Assembly: GCA_002317355.1 (NCBI GenBank)
Contig: DCJC01000039.1
Coordinates: forward strand, 8,885-65,366
Direction: 5' to 3'
DNA: 56,482 bases
From: Prevotellaceae bacterium UBA1710
GTDB taxonomy: Bacteria > Bacteroidota > Bacteroidia > Bacteroidales > Bacteroidaceae
The position numbers and the translations under genes were made by a program. Positions 8,615-16,422 of this stretch are shown here, in pieces (within the stretch, counting starts at the first letter, position 1; each line of letters opens with the position of its first letter). A model generated the notes under the pieces. That model had not been told where the DNA came from and ran no database searches. It saw nothing but the letters and a program-made list of their open reading frames with translations.

Positions 8615-8653
8615 AGTAATGCCGCTTATGGAATTATCCATAGCGGCATTACT
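8615..8653. terminator. Bidirectional terminator between convergent genes
   Basis: Arms AGTAATGCCGCTTATGG and CCATAGCGGCATTACT with a short A/T loop lie between the plus-strand gene ending at 8566 and the minus-strand kduI ending at 8694. The core matches the fabI terminator. Confidence 0.8.
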
Positions 8654-8693
8654 ATTTATATTACTTTTTACTCTTTATACTTTACAAAACACT

Positions 8694-9704
8694 TTACTTG
8701 ATGTCGATAACAGGGATATTATCCTTGTCGTTGTAGTAGAGGTTCTCTCCTGCCATACCCCAGATGAAGGTGTAGTAGTAGGTGCCTGCAGCTGCGTGCA
8801 TTGACCACTCTGGACTCATGATAGCCTGCTCGTTGTGAAGCCATACTGCACGGCTCTCCTGTGGCTCACCCATGACGTGTGAGATGGTCTGTGCCTCTGG
8901 GAGATTGAAGTAATAGTATGCTTCGATACGGCGACCGTGTGTGTGAGGTGGCATTGTGTTCCATACTGCACCCGGATTGAGCTGTGTGAGACCGAGCTGG
9001 AGCTGGCATGGACCTTCCTCAAGCACGTCGTTTACTATGAGTTTGTACACGGTGCGTGAGTTTGCCTCTTCTACTGAGCCTACAGGTCCCCAAACGGCTG
9101 CCTTGAGTGAGCCCTTACGACCATCGAGAGTAATCCATTGTGTCTTGTAGTGCTGATGTGCTGTGGCAGAGTTGAGGTAGAACTTTGCTGGGTTCTTTGG
9201 ATCCTTTGAACGGAACTCAACAGACTTGTTCTCGTCCTTTGCGTTACCCTTGCTGTCACGGCTGTGACCACGACCTACGTAGAGAGCCTCCTTTGGCTGA
9301 AGTGGGTATTCCTTGCCGTCAACGATAACGATACCTTCGCCGAGTCCGCAGTTCACGATACCGAGCTCACGGTTGTAGAGGAAGTACTTCTCTGTTATTG
9401 TCTTGTCAACATCGAGACCGAGCTCCCAGAAGTTTTCGAGCTTGAGGGTTTTCTCAACTGGCATAGCACCTCCGAAGATGAAACGGTCGTAGTGAGAGTA
9501 GGTGAGGAGGATAGAGTCAGCCTCCATTACCTTCTCCATGACGAAACGCTCACGGAGTGTCTTTGTGTCATAACCCTTGACATCCTTAGGGTGACATGCG
9601 GTCTGGAATTTTACATGCTGATAGCCTACATAGCGATCAGCCTCTTGTGCGTTGGCGCCCATGCTCATGCAAGCGAGGGCAATAGCTATAAATGATTTTT
9701 TCAT
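8694..9704 (-). CDS. kduI: 5-keto-4-deoxyuronate isomerase KduI with a signal peptide
   Basis: Isomerises 5-keto-4-deoxyuronate, formed from the unsaturated uronate released by pectin lyases, to 2,5-diketo-3-deoxygluconate. Family hallmarks are HPKDVKGYDTKTLRERF, YSHYDRFIFGGAMPV, the zinc-binding cupin motif MPPHTHGRRIEAYYYF, and IMSPEWSMHAAAGTYYYTFIWGMAGEN (adjacent motifs). At 336 residues it exceeds the usual roughly 280. The excess is mainly a typical cleavable signal peptide (MKKSFIAIALACMSMGANAQ) plus a charged insert near residues 150-170. This predicts a periplasmic enzyme, whereas the known form is cytosolic. It is the last gene of the DUF4861-EIIC-kduI operon. Confidence 0.9.
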   Translation of the reverse strand: MKKSFIAIALACMSMGANAQEADRYVGYQHVKFQTACHPKDVKGYDTKTLRERFVMEKVMEADSILLTYSHYDRFIFGGAMPVEKTLKLENFWELGLDVDKTITEKYFLYNRELGIVNCGLGEGIVIVDGKEYPLQPKEALYVGRGHSRDSKGNAKDENKSVEFRSKDPKNPAKFYLNSATAHQHYKTQWITLDGRKGSLKAAVWGPVGSVEEANSRTVYKLIVNDVLEEGPCQLQLGLTQLNPGAVWNTMPPHTHGRRIEAYYYFNLPEAQTISHVMGEPQESRAVWLHNEQAIMSPEWSMHAAAGTYYYTFIWGMAGENLYYNDKDNIPVIDIK

Positions 9705-9782
9705 AATCTGTATAGATACTATAGGGGTATTTTTTATATGTTATAATTTTTTTGGGGTTAAGTAGGTTTGCACACCTACTTT

Positions 9783-11159
9783 TTATGCCTTGATTCGCAT
9801 TCTGTTCCAGACGAGCATTACAACGGTGATTCCTGTAAGGATGCCAGCGCCTACCCATGTGAAGACGTACTTCATGCAGGCATAGATGAGGAACGCGATT
9901 GGAGATGATGCGAAGTCGAGTGAACCTGCGCTGAAGCCTTCTGGAACCTGTACTGCCTTGTCGTCAGGATGTGCTGCGGATACCATCTGTGCAGCAGAGG
10001 TGAAGTTCTCTGACATAAGTGTTACGAAGTAGAGTCCGCATGCGATAACAATCAAGCCCACGATGAATGACTTGATAACGTTGCCGTTGGTGTAAGGCAA
10101 TACCATTACGAAGACATAGAACATGCCTGCGAGAGAGGCGAGTGGCAAGAACTGATTGCCTGGAAGTACTACTGCGAGTACGAGGGTCACAGGGATGAGC
10201 AGAAGTGAAACGATAAGGGTTGTTGGATGGCCGATAACGAGTGCTGGTGACATACCGATGTAGAATTCCTTGTCTGCACCGAACTTCTTGGCGATAAGCT
10301 CGCGTGTAGCCTCTGATATTGGTTTCAGACCTTCGATGAAGAGTCCGGTGATACGAGGGATAAGTTCCATGACGGCTCCCATCTTGATGCCGAGACCGAG
10401 TGTTGCAGGGATGTTATCAACGAGTTCCTGAGCATCCTTGCATGCAAGGCACCCGATGATGATACCAATGATAACACCGAGGAAGAGAGGTTCACCGAAG
10501 AGGCCAAATTTCTTCTTCATGCCTTCAGCATCGATATTGAGTTTGTCGAAGCCAGGGATGAGATCAAGTACCTTGCCGATACCGATAGCGAATGGTGTGA
10601 AACCTTGACAGAATGGCTGTGGAATAGAGATTCCCTCCATGCCTGGGTAGAACTTCTGGAACTTCTTTGCCGTCATATCTGCAAGCACGAGAGTGATGAT
10701 ATAGCAGATGATAGCAGCGAAGAATCCCCACATGAGGCTATCGGTGAGAAAGAAGATAACGGCTCCGATGAATGCGAAGTGCCAGTAGTTCCACAGGTCG
10801 ATGTTGACCGTGCGTGTGAAGCCTGTGAGCAACAGCAGGAAGTTAATGCCGAGGCATACAGGAATGATGAATGCACCTACTGTAGTGTTGTAGGCTACGG
10901 ATGCAGCTGCTGGCCATCCCATGTCGAATACATTGAGTTCGAGATGATAGATTTCCACAACCTTAGCGAGTGCAGGGCCGAGACTTGATGTGAGCAGACC
11001 TGTTATGACACCGAGTCCGACGAAGCCTACGCCAACATATAGGCCACTCTTTAGTGCTTTAGAGAACTTGATGCCGATGCAAACACCTAAGATGGTGAAG
11101 ATGACTGGCATCATGACTGCGGCACCAAGGCCGATGATGTAAGAGAAAATTTGTTCCAT
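9783..11159 (-). CDS. Galactitol-type PTS EIIC-like permease (orphan)
   Basis: A 458-residue inner-membrane protein with about ten hydrophobic segments. It matches the galactitol-type EIIC family (GatC) along its length, including the N-terminal IIGLGAAVMMPVIFTILGV, FDMGWPAAASVAYNTTVG and GEPLFLGVIIGIIIG regions. No EIIA, EIIB, HPr or EI gene is in the window, and most Bacteroidetes lack a sugar PTS, so it probably works as a phosphorylation-independent carrier. Between kduI and the DUF4861 gene, its likely substrate is a ketouronate or other pectin breakdown product; that is inference from context. The start is 12 bases from a palindrome arm. Confidence 0.8.
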   Translation of the reverse strand: MEQIFSYIIGLGAAVMMPVIFTILGVCIGIKFSKALKSGLYVGVGFVGLGVITGLLTSSLGPALAKVVEIYHLELNVFDMGWPAAASVAYNTTVGAFIIPVCLGINFLLLLTGFTRTVNIDLWNYWHFAFIGAVIFFLTDSLMWGFFAAIICYIITLVLADMTAKKFQKFYPGMEGISIPQPFCQGFTPFAIGIGKVLDLIPGFDKLNIDAEGMKKKFGLFGEPLFLGVIIGIIIGCLACKDAQELVDNIPATLGLGIKMGAVMELIPRITGLFIEGLKPISEATRELIAKKFGADKEFYIGMSPALVIGHPTTLIVSLLLIPVTLVLAVVLPGNQFLPLASLAGMFYVFVMVLPYTNGNVIKSFIVGLIVIACGLYFVTLMSENFTSAAQMVSAAHPDDKAVQVPEGFSAGSLDFASSPIAFLIYACMKYVFTWVGAGILTGITVVMLVWNRMRIKA

Positions 11160-11170
11160 AGTGTAAATAA

Positions 11171-11378
11171 AGCCCCCTAGCCCCCGAAGGGGGAATTTTT
11201 TGATAGTACTACTCGCGATGGGAGGTAGTGACGGGGGGATATTATAAGTTTATAATTAGATTTCTTGTTATTTATTTAGTGTCCTAAGATAAGTTTAGCG
11301 TTCCTTAAGCCTTATAAGGTGAAGTTTTGACTAGAGAAGTGTATCTAATAAACTCCCCCTTTGGGGGCTGGGGGGCTT
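11171..11378. repeat. Paired palindromic element C2 in the pectin operon
   Basis: Left arm 11171-11197 (AGCCCCCTAGCCCCC, then GAAGGGGGAATT) and inverted right arm 11351-11378 (CTCCCCCTTTGGGGGCTGG, then GGGGCTT). The arms enclose about 150 bases with no gene. The right arm starts two bases past the DUF4861 stop, and the left arm lies 12 bases from the EIIC start. The arms are the same subtype as those around the DUF559 gene at 14.7 kb. Confidence 0.85.
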
Positions 11379-11380
11379 AG

Positions 11381-12604
11381 TTATTTGACCAGTACCGGTT
11401 CTTCCAACTCCTTCTTCCACTCTTGTAACCACTGGAACCATGCATCTTTGTTGCTGAATCCGAAGGACTCGATGTGGCAAGTGCTGGCGAACCAGTAGTG
11501 AAGGGAGTCGGTCTCGGTGCCTAAAACCTGAACGTATGCTTGGTTAGGGAGAGGCTTCTTGCCGTCAGAGAAGTGCGAGTCATTCTTGTAGTAAGTGCTT
11601 GGAACGAAGATTCCGAGGCCTACGGTAATAGTGTCATACACCTTTGGATTGTTGCCTGCACATGCTGTACCCCAATCGCCACGAAGTCCCGCCTTATCGC
11701 TGAACTCTTCGCTACCTTCTACTATATCCACGATACCAGTGGAGAGTTGGAGGTCGGGCACAGGACGTGAGAACTTAACCTGAACCTCCACATCACGATG
11801 TCCGTAATAGAGAATGTAGCGTGTTACGATATCAACAGGTTTGCTGTCGGCAGTAGGTTTCCATCCTTTGTTTGTTATGTCGATTATGGTGCGTACTGGA
11901 CCTTCACAAACGATAGTCTGGGTGGTATTGCGCACATTCTCGAACATGATAGCATTCTTTCCGTCCCAACCATGAAGTGTACCGCAACCGTATGTACTTC
12001 CAGTATAGAGTACGTCTTCACCATATCCCTGTTCGCGTTGGAGTGGGGTGGTGTAGAATCCGGTTTCTGCAATATCCATCTTACGATGACGATGACCGTA
12101 GAGGTCGATGGATTGTCGGTGATCGCAATATACGCGGAAACCTACCATGTCATTCTCCATCACAGCACCATGTGGATAGATGTAATTATATGGATTAGTG
12201 TCCTTCGGGAAGGTCACTGAATTGATTCTTTGATGTTTCTGCTTCTTCTCACTTCTGTCTCGGATACCGATATATCCGTATGTACGATTGTTGTAGGCTC
12301 GTGGAATGCCATCTGATGAAAGAGTGATGGTGAACTCCTGTGTTTCCTTTGATGCCATATCAGTGACGAACGAGAGTTCATCGTTGACGCCATCGTCATT
12401 TAAGTCGTCAAGTTGTGAAGGAATCTCATGGTTGCCCAGCTTTACGATTGCCTGTGTCGTTTCACTATTAAGCTTAATAACCACAGGAACGGCAGATCGA
12501 GCCTTTTGTGAAGGATTTGTCACCTTCACCTTGATGTTTTTCTCTGCTGCGCAAAGGGATGTTACCAGCCCGAGCATAGTCAGAAGTGTAGTTAGTTTCT
12601 TCAT
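11381..12604 (-). CDS. DUF4861 secreted protein
   Basis: A 407-residue protein with a signal peptide (MKKLTTLLTMLGLVTSLCAA) followed by a beta-rich domain of the DUF4861 type: the NIKVKVTNPSQKARSAVPVV start, QLDDLNDDGVNDELSFV, GYGEDVLYTGSTYGCGTL, and the C-terminal tryptophan-rich DAWFQWLQEWKKELEEP. Members occur in pectin and other acidic-polysaccharide loci, and a carbohydrate-active or sugar-binding role is suspected. No catalytic residues can be assigned from sequence alone. Here it is transcribed ahead of the EIIC-like permease and kduI, which supports a role in handling unsaturated uronates in the periplasm. Confidence 0.75.
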   Translation of the reverse strand: MKKLTTLLTMLGLVTSLCAAEKNIKVKVTNPSQKARSAVPVVIKLNSETTQAIVKLGNHEIPSQLDDLNDDGVNDELSFVTDMASKETQEFTITLSSDGIPRAYNNRTYGYIGIRDRSEKKQKHQRINSVTFPKDTNPYNYIYPHGAVMENDMVGFRVYCDHRQSIDLYGHRHRKMDIAETGFYTTPLQREQGYGEDVLYTGSTYGCGTLHGWDGKNAIMFENVRNTTQTIVCEGPVRTIIDITNKGWKPTADSKPVDIVTRYILYYGHRDVEVQVKFSRPVPDLQLSTGIVDIVEGSEEFSDKAGLRGDWGTACAGNNPKVYDTITVGLGIFVPSTYYKNDSHFSDGKKPLPNQAYVQVLGTETDSLHYWFASTCHIESFGFSNKDAWFQWLQEWKKELEEPVLVK

Positions 12605-12664
12605 ATGGTTTAAGGTTTAGTGTTAGAATGATTAGTGTTTTGAGGTTAGGTGGTAGAGTGTTTT

Positions 12665-13192
12665 TTAGCGCATCATCCATGTGCCGTTTACTCTTACCAT
12701 AGGTACTACGACCTCTTCGCTTGTGTTATCACCGTAATTGAATATAAGGAAGGCATTGGCTGTGAGCTTAGAGGTGTCTTTCGGCTCGCCATTCTCGTTC
12801 GTTGGACAGGTTAGCGCACCTTTCACCTTCTTGACTGACTTGATGCCCTTATGATCTCTCTCCTGCTGACCGATGAACATCTTCATGTTGGTTTCAAGCT
12901 GTTCACGGTAGGTCGGTACTACTTCAACGTGCATCACAGTTCCATCAACGAATGATGCTATATCACCATTTATCAACTGATCGTAATATGCCTTTGCTGT
13001 CTCAGCCGCAAGGTCTGCATGGTTTGTTGGACCATCATCAGAGCAGGAGGAAAGGAGAAGGAGGAGAAGACCCACCCCCATACCCCTGACACATACTCCG
13101 ATGTTATCAATATCGGACTTCCCATTAAGGGAGGGGAGTAGTATGTATTTCTCGCGGAGAGAGTTCGCTATATTACGAATGGTTTTGCGCAT
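12665..13192 (-). CDS. Small lipoprotein with a repeat inside its signal peptide
   Basis: A 175-residue predicted lipoprotein. The lipobox LLSS-C (Cys50) is followed by a short acidic linker and an about 115-residue domain that looks NTF2/DUF4878-like (AAETAKAYYDQLINGDIASF at its start, then VPMVRVNGTWMMR at its end). Residues about 19-37 (PSLNGKSDIDNIGVCVRG) are translated from a palindromic repeat (13083-13138) lying between the basic N-region and the hydrophobic LLLLLL core. A start at Met38 (13081) would leave a very short, uncharged signal sequence, so the longer start is kept, but export may be altered. It is the first gene of the pectin-linked operon, 60 bases before the DUF4861 gene. 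Confidence 0.6.
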   Translation of the reverse strand: MRKTIRNIANSLREKYILLPSLNGKSDIDNIGVCVRGMGVGLLLLLLSSCSDDGPTNHADLAAETAKAYYDQLINGDIASFVDGTVMHVEVVPTYREQLETNMKMFIGQQERDHKGIKSVKKVKGALTCPTNENGEPKDTSKLTANAFLIFNYGDNTSEEVVVPMVRVNGTWMMR

Positions 13193-13293
13193 AATTATTT
13201 ATTATGAAGTTATTCCATGATTGGAAGATACTATCTGCTCCCCTCCCTTAATGGGAAGTCCGATATTGATAACATCGGAGTATGTGTCAGGGG
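13083..13293. repeat. Paired palindromic element C3 over the lipoprotein 5' end
   Basis: Two inverted 56-base arms (13083-13138 and 13238-13293) are identical. Each carries the nested 19-base hairpin (CCGATGTTATCAATATCGG at 13098-13116). Their identity, unlike the diverged arms elsewhere, suggests recent duplication or gene conversion. The spacer holds the first codons of the lipoprotein gene. Confidence 0.88.
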
Positions 13294-13318
13294 GTAAAGG
13301 GGTGGGTCTGGTGGGGGA

Positions 13319-14632
13319 TTACTTCTGCCTAATAAATATATTAATAGGTGTACCAGTCAGTTCCCAGTTGTCGCGAATCTTGTTCTCAAGGAATCTGCGA
13401 TAGTTCTCGCGTATGTACTGAGGGAGATTAGCATAGAATACGAAACTTGGAATCTGGGTGTCAGGAATCTGGTTGCAGTACTTAATCTTGATGTACTTAC
13501 CCTTAACCGACTGTGGAGGGAATGCCTCGATGAGAGGGAGCATAACCTCATTGAGTTTCGCTGTACCGATCTTCGCCTTACGGTTGAGATATACCTGCTT
13601 TGCAGTTTCGAGTACCTTGAAGATGCGCTGCTTGGTGAGTGCTGAGGCGAAGATAATAGGGAAGTCGGTAAATGGAGCCATGCGGTTGCGGATGGCATTC
13701 TCGAAGGTGTCGATAACCTTCTGTGACTTCTCCTGCACGAGATCCCACTTGTTGACAACAACAACGAGTGATTTGTTGTTCTTCTGAATCAACTGGAAGA
13801 TGTTCATATCCTGTGCCTCGATACCGCGTGTGGCATCAATCATGAGGATGCATACGTCAGAGTTCTCGATAGCACGGATAGAACGCATCACACTATAGAA
13901 CTCAAGGTCTTCAGTTACCTTGTTCTTACGGCGGATACCTGCTGTGTCAACGAGGTAGAAGTCGAAACCGAACTTATCGTAGCGTGTATAGATAGAGTCA
14001 CGTGTTGTGCCTGCAATATCAGTAACGATATTACGCTCTTCACCAATGAAGGCATTGATGAGACTTGACTTACCAGCATTAGGACGACCTACAACAGCGA
14101 AACGTGGGATGTTCTGGTCGATATCATCTGGTGTAGCCTCAGGAAGCTTCTTGAGAACCTCATCGAGGAGGTCACCAGTACCGCTACCTGTTGCAGCACT
14201 GATACAGAATGGATCGCCGAGTCCGAGTGCATAGAATTCAGCAGCATAGTACTGCTGATTGGTGTTGTCGGTCTTGTTGCTGACAAGGATGACTGGTAAC
14301 TTTGTTCTGCGAAGGATCTCCGCAACATCAGAGTCGAGGTCGGTAACACCAGTCTGAACATCAACGAGGAAGAGAACGAGGTCTGCCTCTTCTGTTGCGA
14401 TGAGTACCTGCTGACGGATGGCATCCTCGAACACATCGTCAGAGTTTACTACCCAACCACCTGTATCAACTACAGAGAATTCCTTGCCGCACCATTCGCA
14501 CTTGCCATACTGGCGGTCACGAGTAGTGCCTGCTACATCACTTACGATAGCCTGACGAGTCTGTGTCAGTCTGTTGAAAAGAGTGGACTTACCAACGTTA
14601 GGGCGTCCAACAATTGCTACGAGATTTCCCAT
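13319..14632 (-). CDS. der: Ribosome-assembly GTPase Der (EngA)
   Basis: A 437-residue protein with two tandem GTPase domains and a C-terminal KH-like domain, the unique layout of Der, which acts in late 50S ribosomal subunit assembly. The first P-loop is GRPNVGKST (residues 9-17) with DTGGW as switch II and NKTD as G4. The second P-loop is GRPNAGKSS (about residue 180), with DTAGI and NKWD. The KH-like tail (YIKIKYCNQIPDTQIPSFVF, then GTPINIFIRQK) is complete. Era lies just upstream on the same strand, separated only by the DUF559 cassette, so the two GTPase genes probably once adjoined. Confidence 0.96.
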   Translation of the reverse strand: MGNLVAIVGRPNVGKSTLFNRLTQTRQAIVSDVAGTTRDRQYGKCEWCGKEFSVVDTGGWVVNSDDVFEDAIRQQVLIATEEADLVLFLVDVQTGVTDLDSDVAEILRRTKLPVILVSNKTDNTNQQYYAAEFYALGLGDPFCISAATGSGTGDLLDEVLKKLPEATPDDIDQNIPRFAVVGRPNAGKSSLINAFIGEERNIVTDIAGTTRDSIYTRYDKFGFDFYLVDTAGIRRKNKVTEDLEFYSVMRSIRAIENSDVCILMIDATRGIEAQDMNIFQLIQKNNKSLVVVVNKWDLVQEKSQKVIDTFENAIRNRMAPFTDFPIIFASALTKQRIFKVLETAKQVYLNRKAKIGTAKLNEVMLPLIEAFPPQSVKGKYIKIKYCNQIPDTQIPSFVFYANLPQYIRENYRRFLENKIRDNWELTGTPINIFIRQK

Positions 14633-14647
14633 ATGAAAACACTCAAC

Positions 14648-15169
14648 AGCCCCCTAACCCCCGAAGGGGGAATTTTTAGATAGTATTTATTGCGTAACCA
14701 ACTGTTTGTGTGGCTGCATCAATCAACACTACCTTGGAACTGATATGTAATTAAAAATTTTGTCTAACACTTCGGATAAATTACTATAGATTTCATCATT
14801 AGTAAATCTCATTACTTCAAATCCCATTTTGTTGAGATCTTCTGTTCTGAGATAATCCTTTATTGTTTGTTCTTCTTGTGAATGGTAACCACCGTCAATT
14901 TCTATTATCAGTTTACGTTTGATGCAGACAAAATCTGCTATGTAGCATCCAATAATGTGTTGGCGTCTGAAATGCAGTCCTAACTGATTGCCTGACAGAT
15001 GATACCATAATTCCTGTTCAGCTTCTGTCTGGTTGTATCGGTTCTTGTATGCAAACCCCTTCAGTAACTCATAGTACAAAGGATTTGCCGTATTCCAGTG
15101 ATTATCCATAAGCTGTTTGTTTTAGGAAAAGTGTAACCAAAAGACTCCCCCTTCGGGGGTTGGGGGGCT
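14648..15169. mobile_element. DUF559 cassette A (C4): palindromes flanking an endonuclease gene
   Basis: Inverted arms 14648-14673 (AGCCCCCTAACCCCC, then GAAGGGGGAATT) and 15145-15169 (CTCCCCCTTCGGGGGTTGG, then GGGGCT) enclose a single small gene at 14729-15109. The right arm starts exactly at the era stop codon, and the left arm lies 15 bases before the der ATG, so the cassette fills an intergenic junction. The layout mirrors the gene-less pairs C1, C2, C5 and C6 but with an enzyme gene inside. Mobility is inferred, not shown. Confidence 0.65.
14729..15109 (-). CDS. DUF559 (Vsr/PD-(D/E)XK-like) endonuclease-domain protein A
   Basis: A 126-residue protein made almost entirely of a DUF559 domain, related to the very-short-patch-repair endonuclease fold. 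Visible motifs are TEAEQELWYHL (conserved Glu), HFRRQHIIGCYIADFVC (metal-binding Asp), KLIIEIDGGYHSQEEQ (E-x-D strand and His) and MGFEVMRFTNDEI. It is strongly similar over its full length to the gene at 55411. Composition is visibly more A+T-rich than der and era on either side. It probably cleaves or nicks DNA; the target is unknown. Its position inside inverted palindromes suggests a role in their spread or upkeep. Confidence 0.75.
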   Translation of the reverse strand: MDNHWNTANPLYYELLKGFAYKNRYNQTEAEQELWYHLSGNQLGLHFRRQHIIGCYIADFVCIKRKLIIEIDGGYHSQEEQTIKDYLRTEDLNKMGFEVMRFTNDEIYSNLSEVLDKIFNYISVPR

Positions 15170-16078
15170 CTACTCCGGATTATACCCGAAGCTATCCAGC
15201 TCTTTCTGGTTACTTCTCCAGTCTTTGTCCACCTTGACGAAGACCTCGAGGAAGACGTGCTTGTCAAAGAACTTCTCGAGAGCCTTGCGAGCCTCTGTGT
15301 TCACTTTCTTGATGGCAACGCCCTGGTGGCCTATGATGATACCCTTCTGGGAATCACGTTCCACATAGATTACAGCATTGATGTGGATTTGTTTGTCGGT
15401 TTCCTTGAATGCCTCACATCTTACCTCAACTGAATAAGGAATCTCCTTATCGTAATAGAGAAGAATCTTCTCGCGGATAATCTCTGACACGAAGAAACGT
15501 GCAGGTTTGTCGGTGAGTTGATCCTTGTCGAAGAATGCAGGTGACTCAGGGAGAAGTTCGTGGATGCGCTTCAAGAGCATATCAACACCGAACTTATTCT
15601 TTGCTGAGATAGGAAGAATCTCAGCGTTTGGCAAAAGTCCGTGCCAACGCTCAACTATCTCACCAAGTTTCTCAGAAGGATTCTTGCCGTCTTTTGCAAC
15701 TTCGGCAAGAGCATCCATCTTATTGATAAGCAGGATAACAGGAATTGTCATCTTTGCCACTTTGTCAAGGAAGTCCTTGTTCTTCTCTGGATCCTCGATG
15801 ACATCAGTCACATAGAGAAGTACATCGGCATCAGTAAGTGCTGACTCGGAGAAAGCGAGCATCGACTCCTGCAACTTGTAGTTAGGCTTGAGAACGCCTG
15901 GGGTGTCAGAGAACACAATCTGCATATCTTCTGTGTTCACGATACCCATGATGCGATGACGAGTTGTCTGTGCCTTGAAGGTAGCGATACTAAGTCTTTC
16001 GCCCACCAACTGATTCATCAGTGTGGACTTACCCACGTTAGGGTTGCCTACTATATTTACAAATCCTGCTTTATGCAT
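15170..16078 (-). CDS. era: Ribosome-associated GTPase Era
   Basis: A 302-residue GTPase that binds 16S rRNA during 30S maturation. The start MHKAGFVNIVGNPNVGKST is chosen because Era proteins begin there. The open frame continues 21 codons further upstream, but that part is translated palindromic repeat. G-motifs are GNPNVGKS, DTPGV and NKMD. The C-terminal KH domain contains VIYVERDSQKGIIIGHQGVA with the RNA-binding GxxG-type loop, then FVKVDKDWRSNQKELDSFGY. Its stop codon directly abuts the DUF559 cassette, with der beyond it. Confidence 0.96.
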   Translation of the reverse strand: MHKAGFVNIVGNPNVGKSTLMNQLVGERLSIATFKAQTTRHRIMGIVNTEDMQIVFSDTPGVLKPNYKLQESMLAFSESALTDADVLLYVTDVIEDPEKNKDFLDKVAKMTIPVILLINKMDALAEVAKDGKNPSEKLGEIVERWHGLLPNAEILPISAKNKFGVDMLLKRIHELLPESPAFFDKDQLTDKPARFFVSEIIREKILLYYDKEIPYSVEVRCEAFKETDKQIHINAVIYVERDSQKGIIIGHQGVAIKKVNTEARKALEKFFDKHVFLEVFVKVDKDWRSNQKELDSFGYNPE

Positions 16079-16087
16079 TATTAAGAA

Positions 16088-16290
16088 CGGCCCCTCACCT
16101 GCTCTACGAGCACCCTCCGACACATACTCGGAGATACTCAATCTCCGACTTCCCCAAAGGGCGAGGGAAAAGTTACATTAGAGCGTATTGGGGAACGCTG
16201 TAATTTTGTTAGAGTTCTGAAAAGATGAATATTACTAACTTTTTCCCCTCTATTTGGGGAGGGGATGCCCCTTGGGGCAGAGGTGGGGCT
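16088..16290. repeat. Paired palindromic element C5 upstream of era
   Basis: Left arm 16088-16176 (GGCCCCTCACC at the outer end, nested hairpin CGGAGATACTCAATCTCCG at 16129-16147, CCCAAAGGGCGAGGG, inner AAAAGTTA). Right arm 16235-16290 is inverted (AACTTTTTCCCC to GGTGGGGC), with a different nested hairpin TGCCCCTTGGGGCA (16265-16278). Same subtype as C1. The outer end lies nine bases before the era ATG. Confidence 0.85.
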
Positions 16291-16295
16291 AAACC

Positions 16296-16345
16296 TGAAA
16301 AACGCATCCATCAGACTTAGAATAAAGAATAATGGATGCGTCTTG
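16296..16345 (-). terminator. Intrinsic terminator of the DUF177-rpmF-fabH operon
   Basis: On the minus strand, arms ACGCATCCAT (16341-16332) and ATGGATGCGT (16311-16302) are followed by a T-run. It lies about 80 bases past the fabH stop. Confidence 0.75.
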
Positions 16346-16422
16346 TATTTTTGTAGAGAACAGTTAAGAGTGATTAGTGAAAAACACTATTCACTATTAA
16401 CTATTCACTTTTCATTTTTTTG

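Noticed and set aside
8694..12604. A classical polysaccharide utilisation locus
   Set aside because: No SusC/SusD pair, and no sigma/anti-sigma or hybrid sensor next to the pectin genes; they are a small operon plus scattered single genes.
16079..16141. 21-residue N-terminal extension of Era
   Set aside because: It is translated palindrome C5; Era proteins start at MHKAGFVNIVG.
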